A program made the position numbers and the translations under genes. Shown here in pieces: positions 5,516 to 12,100 of a DNA stretch of 13,019 nt. Origin of the DNA: DASVBJ01 sp036375895 (lineage in GTDB: Bacteria > Actinomycetota > Actinomycetes > JACCUZ01); contig DASVBJ010000048.1 of NCBI GenBank assembly GCA_036375895.1, positions 1-13,019 on the forward strand, in the 5' to 3' direction. The notes under the pieces are model-generated. The model saw only the letters and a program-made list of their open reading frames with translations, ran no database searches and was not told the origin of the DNA. Within the stretch, counting starts at the first letter, position 1; every line of letters starts with the position of its first letter.

Positions 5516-6652
5516 TCACCGGGCGAGGGTCGTCGACGCCGCGCACTGGTTCCGTCCGACGTCGAGGATCTCCAGCTCGTCCTCCGGCAGCACCCGGCCC
5601 GCGTTGACGGCCCGGATCGTGTCGTAGGTGTCGGGAGCCGACGGCAGTGACGACACGATCTCCTCGACGAACCGCTCGATGGCCGACTCGTTCATCAGCG
5701 TCGAGGTGAATACGTCGGCCAGGGTGGTCACGACCAGGCCGTCCGCGTTGATCTCCTCGCTGAACGACCAGTGGGCCGGGGCGATGATCGTGTCGGGCGA
5801 CAGCGGGCGCAGGCGCTCGTGGACGCTGCGGAACAGGTCCCGCGCGAGCTGCTCCGCCTGCCCGGTCAGGTCCGGGCGGCCGAGGCCGCGGACGAAGACC
5901 GTGTCGCCGCAGAGCAGCAGGCGGTCGTTGACCAGGAACGCCGTGGTGCCGGGGGTGTGGCCGGGCAGGTGCATCGTCATCGTGGTGATCACCGCCTCGC
6001 CCAGGTCGATCACCTCGCCGTCGTGCAGCGGCCGGTTGGGGAAAGGCACGACGCCCCCGGCGTCCTCCGGCGGCAGGTGGTACTCGGCGCCCTCCGCAGC
6101 CGCGAGCGCCGGCCCGCCGCTGATGTGGTCGGCGTGCACGTGCGTGTCGACCACGTGCGTGATCGTCATGCCGTGCTCGGCCGCGAGGGCGCGGTACGGG
6201 TCGAGGAACCGGGCCGGGTCGACGACGACACAGGCGGCTCCGGGCACGCCCACGACGTACGACAGGCATGCCTTCGCGGGCCGGAGCAGCTGCCACGCGC
6301 GGATCGCGCCCGGCAGTCCCGGGATCTCGCGCGGCACCAGCAGCCTGGCCCAGGCGTCCGTGCCGCCCTCCAGCGAGCGGGTGCGTACGCCGAGCGCCTC
6401 GAACTCCTCCGCCACGAGCTCGGACCCGTTGCCCTGCCCGCACACCACGACGGCCCCCTGACGGGTCTGGGCGGCCTGCTCCTCGAGCTCCTCCATGACC
6501 CGCCACACCGGGACGTTGCGGCTGGGGACGGGCCGCGAGCCCTCCACCCGGCTCGCCGCGAACTCGTCCGCGTTGCGGACGTCGAGGATCTCGGGGACCG
6601 TGCCGGCCTCGATCTCGGCGAACAGGTCGGCCGGGGTGATGGTCGCCGCCAT
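5516..6652 (-). CDS. Rhodanese / metallo-beta-lactamase fusion, persulfide dioxygenase-like
   Basis: A 378-residue cytoplasmic protein. Residues ~5-108 form a rhodanese domain (EILDVRNADEF, EGSRPVPSRNVP, and catalytic-loop Cys71 in VVVCGQGNGSE). Residues ~125-310 form a metallo-beta-lactamase fold: THVHADHISGG (H171, H173, D175, H176), PGHTPGT (H232), LLCGDTVFV (D250) and APAHW (H294). This metal-site layout resembles ETHE1/persulfide dioxygenases, which convert glutathione or other persulfide to sulfite, and glyoxalase II-like enzymes. The ~70-residue C-terminus ends in a conserved-looking GRNQCAAS. Described persulfide dioxygenase-rhodanese fusions usually carry rhodanese C-terminally; here it is N-terminal. 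The rhodanese loop ends in Gly instead of the common Arg/Thr, so sulfurtransferase activity is uncertain. The start has GGAGG 4 bases upstream. Divergent from the DsrE2/TusA operon. Confidence 0.88.
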   Translation of the reverse strand: MAATITPADLFAEIEAGTVPEILDVRNADEFAASRVEGSRPVPSRNVPVWRVMEELEEQAAQTRQGAVVVCGQGNGSELVAEEFEALGVRTRSLEGGTDAWARLLVPREIPGLPGAIRAWQLLRPAKACLSYVVGVPGAACVVVDPARFLDPYRALAAEHGMTITHVVDTHVHADHISGGPALAAAEGAEYHLPPEDAGGVVPFPNRPLHDGEVIDLGEAVITTMTMHLPGHTPGTTAFLVNDRLLLCGDTVFVRGLGRPDLTGQAEQLARDLFRSVHERLRPLSPDTIIAPAHWSFSEEINADGLVVTTLADVFTSTLMNESAIERFVEEIVSSLPSAPDTYDTIRAVNAGRVLPEDELEILDVGRNQCAASTTLAR

Positions 6653-6681
6653 GGCGCCTCCAGGGACAGTGCATTACGACT

Positions 6682-6696
6682 TGCGCAGACGCTAAT
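6682..6696. promoter_or_regulatory. Operator-like site A (shared TGCGCANNNGCNAAT)
   Basis: TGCGCAGACGCTAAT lies 30 bases upstream of the rhodanese/metallo-beta-lactamase start. It shares the 11 fixed bases of TGCGCANNNGCNAAT with site B at 6756-6770. On the minus strand it follows a -35-like TTCACC (6697-6702), so it would fall in the promoter spacer of that gene, although no good -10 is visible. Binding by the ArsR protein of this locus is inferred only. Confidence 0.4.
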
Positions 6697-6747
6697 AGGT
6701 GAATGCCCCCGGCGGAAGGCCCGGGACCGGGTTTTCTCGGCAGAGTC

Positions 6748-6777
6748 TTGCTGTATGCGCAACTGCGAATGTAGTGT
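6748..6777 (+). promoter_or_regulatory. Promoter of the DsrE2-TusA-molybdoenzyme operon with operator site B in its spacer
   Basis: A -35 TTGCTG (6748-6753), an 18-base spacer and a -10 TAGTGT (6772-6777) form a plausible promoter, predicting a transcript start near 6784 and a leader of about 47 bases. The spacer is almost filled by an imperfect inverted repeat ATGCGCA-AC-TGCGAAT (6755-6770; 7-bp arms, one mismatch), whose 6756-6770 part matches site A. An operator between -35 and -10 is a typical place for ArsR-type repression. Confidence 0.5.
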
Positions 6778-6830
6778 CCCAGATCACAGCCGGCAAGACG
6801 TGCCGGGACGCCCGCAGAAGGGGTCGGCGG

Positions 6831-7397
6831 ATGCCCGACAGCACACCTCCGGTGGCCGAAGACCCAGCCGCCGGGACCGCACCGGCGGACTCGCCCACCG
6901 AGACCGCGGACGGGAGCGAGGCTCCCGACAGCATGACCATCGTCGCCTGGAGCGGCGACCTCGACCGGATGTGGCCGACGCTGATCCTCAGCTCGACCGG
7001 CGCCGCCTACGGGATGAACGCCACGGTCTTCTTCACCTTCTGGGGGCTGTTCGCGCTCGTCCGCGACGACGTGCGCATCACCGGCACCAACGCGATGACC
7101 AAGATGCTCGCCGGCATGAACCGCCCCGGCCTCGGCCACATGAAGCTCTCGAAGCTCAACATGGCCGGAGCGGGCCCCTGGATGATGCGCAAGCTCGCCC
7201 GCGACCAGAAGGTCGCGAGCCCCGCAGAGCTGGTCGAGATGAGCCTCGACCTCGGGGTCCGGCTGTGGCCGTGCGAGATGACCATGGACCTCCTCGGCCT
7301 CCGCCAGGACCAGCTGATCGAGGGCGTGGGCCAGCCGGTCGGCGCCGCGACGGCGCTCTCCGAGATGGCCAAGTCCAAGATCAACCTCTTCATCTGA
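6831..7397 (+). CDS. DsrE/DsrF-like (DsrE2-type) sulfur-carrier family protein
   Basis: A 188-residue protein. Residues 1-34 are a Pro/Ala/acidic, probably disordered tail. From residue 35 the DsrE fold begins: MTIVAWSGDLDRMWPTLILS, then AAYGMNATVFFTFWGLF, a KMLAGMNRPG loop, and LWPCEMTMDLLG with Cys148, the likely persulfide-carrying residue of DsrE2 proteins. The family moves sulfane sulfur with TusA and rhodaneses in the cytoplasm. The hydrophobic FFTFWGLFALV may give membrane affinity, as reported for some DsrE2 proteins. ATG 6831 has GAAGGGG (6817-6823) 7 bases upstream; ATG 6933 would give the bare domain. It is the first gene of the operon, 27 bases ahead of tusA. Confidence 0.85.
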   Translation: MPDSTPPVAEDPAAGTAPADSPTETADGSEAPDSMTIVAWSGDLDRMWPTLILSSTGAAYGMNATVFFTFWGLFALVRDDVRITGTNAMTKMLAGMNRPGLGHMKLSKLNMAGAGPWMMRKLARDQKVASPAELVEMSLDLGVRLWPCEMTMDLLGLRQDQLIEGVGQPVGAATALSEMAKSKINLFI

Positions 7398-7424
7398 CCG
7401 CGCCCCCCTCAGCAGGAGCTGCTC

Positions 7425-7658
7425 ATGGACCTTCAGGTCACCAAGGTCGTCGATGCCAAGGGCCAGAAGTGCCCGATGCCCGTGCTGCTCGCGTCGCGAG
7501 GCATCAAGGAGCTCACCTCTGGTCAGGTGATGGTGCTCGAGGCGACCGACGGCGGGTCGCGCAGCGACATCCCGGCCTGGGCCCGTGACACCGGGAACGA
7601 GCTGATCGAGGCCACGAGCGAGGGCGGCGTGTTCCGGTACGTCATCCGGAAGAAGTGA
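7425..7658 (+). CDS. TusA-family sulfur carrier protein
   Basis: A 77-residue protein of normal TusA size. The hallmark is KGQKCPMPVL with the persulfide-accepting Cys16 in the CPMP motif. It is followed by helix GIKELTSGQVMVLEATD and the usual SDIPAWARDTGNELIE helix, and ends with GVFRYVIRKK. TusA proteins pass sulfane sulfur between rhodanese, DsrE and downstream enzymes; in sulfur oxidisers they feed oxidation, and elsewhere tRNA thiolation or molybdenum cofactor synthesis. Its place between DsrE2 and a molybdoenzyme points to the sulfur-oxidation type. The start has AGGAG (7414-7418) 6 bases upstream. The stop is one base from the next gene's GTG. Confidence 0.93.
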   Translation: MDLQVTKVVDAKGQKCPMPVLLASRGIKELTSGQVMVLEATDGGSRSDIPAWARDTGNELIEATSEGGVFRYVIRKK

Positions 7659-7659
7659 C

Positions 7660-9180
7660 GTGCGCTACGGCTTCGCGATCGACCAGCGAACGTGCATCGG
7701 CTGCCACGCCTGCACGGTCGCCTGCAAGACCGAGAACGACGTCCCGGTGGGGCAGTTCCGTACCTGGGTGAAGTACGTCGACAGCGGCGAGTTCCCGGAC
7801 ACGACGCGGTCGTTCGGGGTCATGCGGTGCAACCACTGCACCGACGCGCCGTGCGTGAAGATCTGTCCGACCCAGGCGCTGTTCAAGCGCGACGACGGCA
7901 TCGTCGACTTCGACCGGGACCGCTGCATCGGCTGCAAGAGCTGCATGCAGGCCTGCCCCTACGACGCGATCTACATCGACGCCGACGACCACACCGCCGC
8001 GAAGTGCCACCTCTGCTCGCACCGGGTGGACATCGGTCTCGAGCCGGCGTGCGTGGTGGTCTGCCCGACGCACTCGATCTGGGTCGGTGACCTCGACGAC
8101 CCGACGAGCGGCATCGCCCGCCTCGTGAGCACGCAGGAGACGACGGTCCGCGCCCCCGAGCAGAACACCGGACCGAACGTCTTCTACCTCGGCGCCGACC
8201 GGGCCGTCATCGACCCGCTGGTCGCGCCGGTCGACGGCACCTACATCTGGGCCCGACCGGACGCGCAGCGGCTCGAGACCGCCGGTGACCTCCCCCGGGA
8301 CGCCACTACCAACGCGCGCACCACCTTGAACACCGCCCACCCGCGCCCGTGGGGATGGCGGGTGACCACCTACCTGTGGACGAAGGCGGTCGCCGCGGGC
8401 GCGCTCGCCGTGGCGGCCGTGGGCCGCCTGCTCGGCTACGACCTGGGTGCCGTCGGCGACACCGTCGCCCCGGTGGTCGCTCTCCTGCTCGCGGCGGTCA
8501 CCGGCGTACTGCTGGTGTGGGACCTCAAGCGACCCGAGCGCTTCCTGTTCATCTTCCTGAAGTCCAACTGGACCTCGTGGCTGGTCTGGGGGGCCTACGC
8601 GCTGGCGGCCTTCTCGGGCGTGGCCGCGCTGTGGCTGCTCGCAACGATCGCCGACGTGTCCGGCGCGATGGACCCGCTGGCCTGGGTGGCGATCCCCGCG
8701 GGTGCGCTCACAGCCGGGTACACCGGGTTCCTCTTCGGGCAGGCCGAGGGCCGCGACCTCTGGCAGTCGCCGCTGCTCCTCTGGCACCTCCTCGTGCAGG
8801 CCGCGATGGTGGGGGCCGGAGCCCTGCTCGTCGCGGACGCGTTCGTCGACCTGCCCGAGGACACCTCGCGGTTCCTCGCCCGGACCTTCGTCGTGGCCAC
8901 CGTCACGCACCTGCTGATGCTCGCCGTCGAGTACGGCGGGCGGCACGCCAGCCGGCAGGCGAGCATCGCCGCGCACGTGGTCACCCGCGGTCGGTACGCC
9001 CGCCTGTTCTGGTGGGCCGGCGTGCTGCCGGCCGGTGCAGCCGCCGCCGTCGCCGCCAGCGGCTGGCAGGGCGCGGGGTCTGCGGTCGCGCTGGTGCTGG
9101 CCGGCCTGCTCGTGCAGCTTGCGCTGCTGGGCTACGAGACGGCGTTCGTGCGAGCCGGCCAGGACGTCCCGCTGTCATGA
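7660..9180 (+). CDS. Fused [4Fe-4S] ferredoxin / NrfD-type membrane subunit of a molybdoenzyme
   Basis: A 506-residue protein joining two subunits that are usually separate. Residues ~1-160 are a DmsB/PsrB-like electron-transfer domain with 16 cysteines in four clusters: C12/15/18/22, C57/60/65/69, C89/92/95/99 and C116/119/131/135, enough for four [4Fe-4S] centres. A linker of about 70 residues leads to an NrfD/PsrC-like region (~233-495) with roughly eight hydrophobic segments and the characteristic DLKRPERFLF...SNWTSWLVWGAY. This part would exchange electrons with quinone. No signal peptide, so the ferredoxin domain faces the cytoplasm. GTG 7660 begins one base after tusA ends, with GGAAGAAG upstream. 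The TGA overlaps the next ATG. Confidence 0.9.
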   Translation: MRYGFAIDQRTCIGCHACTVACKTENDVPVGQFRTWVKYVDSGEFPDTTRSFGVMRCNHCTDAPCVKICPTQALFKRDDGIVDFDRDRCIGCKSCMQACPYDAIYIDADDHTAAKCHLCSHRVDIGLEPACVVVCPTHSIWVGDLDDPTSGIARLVSTQETTVRAPEQNTGPNVFYLGADRAVIDPLVAPVDGTYIWARPDAQRLETAGDLPRDATTNARTTLNTAHPRPWGWRVTTYLWTKAVAAGALAVAAVGRLLGYDLGAVGDTVAPVVALLLAAVTGVLLVWDLKRPERFLFIFLKSNWTSWLVWGAYALAAFSGVAALWLLATIADVSGAMDPLAWVAIPAGALTAGYTGFLFGQAEGRDLWQSPLLLWHLLVQAAMVGAGALLVADAFVDLPEDTSRFLARTFVVATVTHLLMLAVEYGGRHASRQASIAAHVVTRGRYARLFWWAGVLPAGAAAAVAASGWQGAGSAVALVLAGLLVQLALLGYETAFVRAGQDVPLS

Positions 9181-9230
9181 CCACTGCCACCACTCACGCC
9201 GAGGACCGCGCGAGGAAGGAACAGGCATGA
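9177..9230 (+). CDS. Possible 17-residue linking micro-ORF
   Basis: The frame ATG 9177 to TGA 9230 encodes MTTATTHAEDRARKEQA. Its ATG overlaps the stop of the Fe-S/NrfD gene as ATGA, and its own stop overlaps the start of the molybdoenzyme as ATGA. It therefore bridges exactly the 46-base gap between the two large genes and contains the ribosome binding site of the second (GAGGAAGGA). It may be a translational-coupling device with no functional peptide, or a coincidence. Confidence 0.3.
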   Translation: MTTATTHAEDRARKEQA

Positions 9231-12100
9231 CCGCCGACATGGAGCGCGAGCAGGCGCCCGTCGCCCTGCCCGGGGACCGTGCCCACGAGCACCTGCGCAA
9301 CTTCCCGCCGCCGGACACCTGGGACCACCACGTGGAGTACGACTCCCGGGCCCACCCGCGCAAGGTCCCCCACGAGTACATGCTCGTGCCGACGACCTGC
9401 TTCAACTGCGAGTCGGCCTGCGGCCTGCTGGCCTACGTGGACAAGGACGACCTGTCCATCAAGAAGCTCGAGGGCAACCCCGCCCACCCCGGATCCCGAG
9501 GACGTAACTGCGCGAAGGGTCCCGCGACCGTCAACCAGCTCGACGACCCGGAGCGGATCCTCTACCCGTTGAAGCGTGCGGGCGAGCGCGGCAGCGGCCG
9601 ATGGGAGAGGGTCGGGTGGGACGAGGCGCTCGACGACATCGCCGCCCGCATCCGGGCCGCCATCGTCGAGGACCGACGCGACGAGGTGCTCTACCACGTC
9701 GGGCGTCCCGGGGAGGACGGGTTCGCCGAGCGGTTCCTGCTCGCCTGGGGTGTCGACGGGCACAACAGCCACACCAACATCTGCTCCGCGGGGGCGCGGT
9801 TCGGCTACACCCTGTGGGGCGGGTACGACCGCCCGTCGCCGGACTACGCGAACGCCAAGGTGATCCTGCTCATCTCCAGCCACCTGGAGGCCGGTCACTA
9901 CTTCAACCCGCACGCGCAGCGCATCCTCGAGGGCAAGGTCGAGGGCGGCGCGAAGGTCGTCGTCATCGACCCCCGGCTGTCCAACACCGCGTCGCACGCC
10001 CACCTCTGGCTGGCGCCCTGGCCGGGCAGCGAGGCCGCGATCCTGCTGGCCGTCGCGTCCTACCTGTTGCGCACCGGACAGGTCGACCGTGCCTTCATGC
10101 GGCGTTGGGTGAACTGGCCGACGTACATGCGCCATCTGCACCCCGACCTGCCGGCCGACGACTTCGAGGTCTTCCTCACCGCGCTGACCGACGACTACGC
10201 CCGCTTCACGTTCGCCTACGCCGCGGAGGAGGCGGCGGTGCCGGAGGAGCAGGTCGCCGAGCTCGCGCGCGTCGTCGCGACGGCGGGCAGCCGCCTGAGT
10301 GCGCACGTGTGGCGGGCCGCGACCGCCGGGAACCTCGGCGGCTGGCAGGTGTCCCGCGCGCTGTTCTTCCTCAACGTGCTCACCGGGAGCGTCGGCACGA
10401 AGGGCGGCACCAGCCCGAACGGCTGGGACAAGTTCATCCCGCACGGGCCGAACATGCCGCAGGGGCACGACCGCTGGAACGAGCTGCTGTGGCCGGCGGA
10501 GTACCCGATGTCCACCAACGAGATGTCGATCCTGCTGCCGCACCTGCTGAAGGACGGCCGCGGCAAGGTGTCGGTGTACTTCAGTCGCGTCTACAACCCG
10601 GTCTGGACCAACCCGGACGGGTTCAGCTGGCTGGAGGCGCTGACCGACGAGTCGCTCGTCGGCTGCCACGTGGCGCTCACCCCGACCTGGTCCGAGACGG
10701 CGGCGTTCGCCGACTACGTCCTGCCGATGGGTCACAGCGCCGAGCGCCATGACACGCACTCCTACGAGCAGTACGCCGGGAAGTGGCTGGGCTTCCGGCA
10801 GCCGGTCCGCCGGGTGGCGATGGAGAAGCTCGGCCGGCCGGTGTCCGACACCCGCGACGCGAACCCCGGCGAGGTGTGGGAGGAGAACGAGTTCTGGTTC
10901 GAGCTGTCATGGCGCATCGACCCCGACGGCTTGCTCGGCATCCGCAAGTACTTCGAGTCGCCGTACCGGCCGGGCGAGAAGGTCACGGTCGACGAGTACT
11001 ACCGGTGGGTGTTCGAGAACCAGGTGCCCGGGCTGCCCGAGGCGGCCAAGCAGCAGGAGCTGACACCGCTGGAGTACATGCGCAAGTACGGTGCCTTCGA
11101 GGTCGCGAAGGACCTCTACCGCGTCGACGAGCGCCCGCTGACCGAGGCCGAGGCCGAGGGCGCGGAGCCCGACGAGCACGGTGTCCTGCGCAAGCCCGTC
11201 ACGCTCGAGTCCACGCCGCCGCTGGTCGGTGAGGCCGGTGCGGTCGGTGTCGTGCACGAGGACGGCACGGCGACGTTCGGGTGGCTCACGCCGTCGCGGC
11301 GGCTGGAGCTGTTCAGCGACACGATGGTGGACTTCGGCTGGGCCGAGCACGCCGCGCCCGGTTACATCGAGTCGCACGTGAGCCGGCGCAACATCGATCT
11401 CGACCGGGGCGAGCTGGTGCTGATGCCGACCTTCCGGCTGCCCACACTCGTCCACACCAGGTCGGGGAACGCCAAGTTCCTCAACGAGATCAGCAACACG
11501 CATCCCTTGTGGGTCAACGCCAAGGACGCCGTCCGGCTCGGCATCGCGACCGGCGAGCTGGTGCGTGTCACCACCGAGATCGGGCACTTCGTCGCGCGGG
11601 TGTGGGCCACGGAGGCGATCCGTCCCGGCGTGATCGCGCTGTCCCACCACATGGGTCGCTGGCGGACCAGCGAGAACGCCGGATCGCGCTGGGTGATGGG
11701 CCTGGTCGACCTGAGCAACGACGGGAACGGCGTGTGGCGGCTGCGCTACAAGCAGGGCGTGCAGCCGTTCGCGAGCGGTGACCCCGACAGCTCGAGGATC
11801 GACTGGGAGGACCCCGGCGTACACCAGAACCTCACCTTCGCCGTCCACCCGGATCCCTTGTCGGGCATGCACTGCTGGCACCAGAAGGTGCGGGTCGAGC
11901 GGGCGCACGACGGCGACCGGTACGGCGACGTGGTCGTCGACACCAAGCGGTCCCGCGAGGTCTACCGCGAGTGGCTCCGGCTGACCCGACCCGGCCCCAG
12001 CCGCTCCGGGCTGCGACGGCCGGAGTTCCTGATGCGACCGGTGAAGCCGCGACGGAGCGCCTTCCGGGCCCCGGGCGCGAGCGACCAGGAGCAGCGATGA
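9227..12100 (+). CDS. Cytoplasmic molybdopterin oxidoreductase (DMSO reductase superfamily), putative sulfur-compound enzyme
   Basis: A 957-residue catalytic subunit. The N-terminal [4Fe-4S] site is C58-x2-C61-x3-C65-x29-C95, with CAKGPA after the last cysteine. A bis-MGD domain follows with the likely molybdenum-ligand Cys186 in SHTNICSAGARFG, placing it nearer polysulfide/thiosulfate/tetrathionate/SoeA-type enzymes than Ser-ligated DMSO reductases. The molybdopterin-dinucleotide-binding domain is at ~725-855 (LMPTFRLP, NEISNTHPLWVN, GVIALSHHMGRW). No twin-arginine signal is present, so it should act in the cytoplasm, as known for SoeA sulfite dehydrogenase. ATG 9227 has GAGGAAGGA 6 bases upstream. 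The stop overlaps the mrp start. Electrons probably pass through the fused Fe-S/NrfD protein to quinone. Substrate and direction are inferred from neighbours. Confidence 0.88.
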   Translation: MTADMEREQAPVALPGDRAHEHLRNFPPPDTWDHHVEYDSRAHPRKVPHEYMLVPTTCFNCESACGLLAYVDKDDLSIKKLEGNPAHPGSRGRNCAKGPATVNQLDDPERILYPLKRAGERGSGRWERVGWDEALDDIAARIRAAIVEDRRDEVLYHVGRPGEDGFAERFLLAWGVDGHNSHTNICSAGARFGYTLWGGYDRPSPDYANAKVILLISSHLEAGHYFNPHAQRILEGKVEGGAKVVVIDPRLSNTASHAHLWLAPWPGSEAAILLAVASYLLRTGQVDRAFMRRWVNWPTYMRHLHPDLPADDFEVFLTALTDDYARFTFAYAAEEAAVPEEQVAELARVVATAGSRLSAHVWRAATAGNLGGWQVSRALFFLNVLTGSVGTKGGTSPNGWDKFIPHGPNMPQGHDRWNELLWPAEYPMSTNEMSILLPHLLKDGRGKVSVYFSRVYNPVWTNPDGFSWLEALTDESLVGCHVALTPTWSETAAFADYVLPMGHSAERHDTHSYEQYAGKWLGFRQPVRRVAMEKLGRPVSDTRDANPGEVWEENEFWFELSWRIDPDGLLGIRKYFESPYRPGEKVTVDEYYRWVFENQVPGLPEAAKQQELTPLEYMRKYGAFEVAKDLYRVDERPLTEAEAEGAEPDEHGVLRKPVTLESTPPLVGEAGAVGVVHEDGTATFGWLTPSRRLELFSDTMVDFGWAEHAAPGYIESHVSRRNIDLDRGELVLMPTFRLPTLVHTRSGNAKFLNEISNTHPLWVNAKDAVRLGIATGELVRVTTEIGHFVARVWATEAIRPGVIALSHHMGRWRTSENAGSRWVMGLVDLSNDGNGVWRLRYKQGVQPFASGDPDSSRIDWEDPGVHQNLTFAVHPDPLSGMHCWHQKVRVERAHDGDRYGDVVVDTKRSREVYREWLRLTRPGPSRSGLRRPEFLMRPVKPRRSAFRAPGASDQEQR

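Noticed and set aside
5490..7139. A 549-codon minus-strand open frame
   Set aside because: It spans two divergent genes and the promoter region in a different frame from the rhodanese/metallo-beta-lactamase gene; low-complexity shadow.
7642..10759. Long minus-strand frames opposite the Fe-S/NrfD and molybdoenzyme genes (7642-8976 and 9194-10759)
   Set aside because: Both are Val/Arg/Gly-rich antisense shadows without domains or ribosome binding sites.
5126..12100. Interpretation as an arsenic respiration or arsenite oxidation locus (ArsR plus molybdoenzyme)
   Set aside because: The ArsR protein lacks two of three arsenite-binding cysteines, no ArsB, ArsC or Acr3 is present, and TusA, DsrE2 and rhodanese point to sulfur. 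Phylogeny of the molybdoenzyme would settle it.
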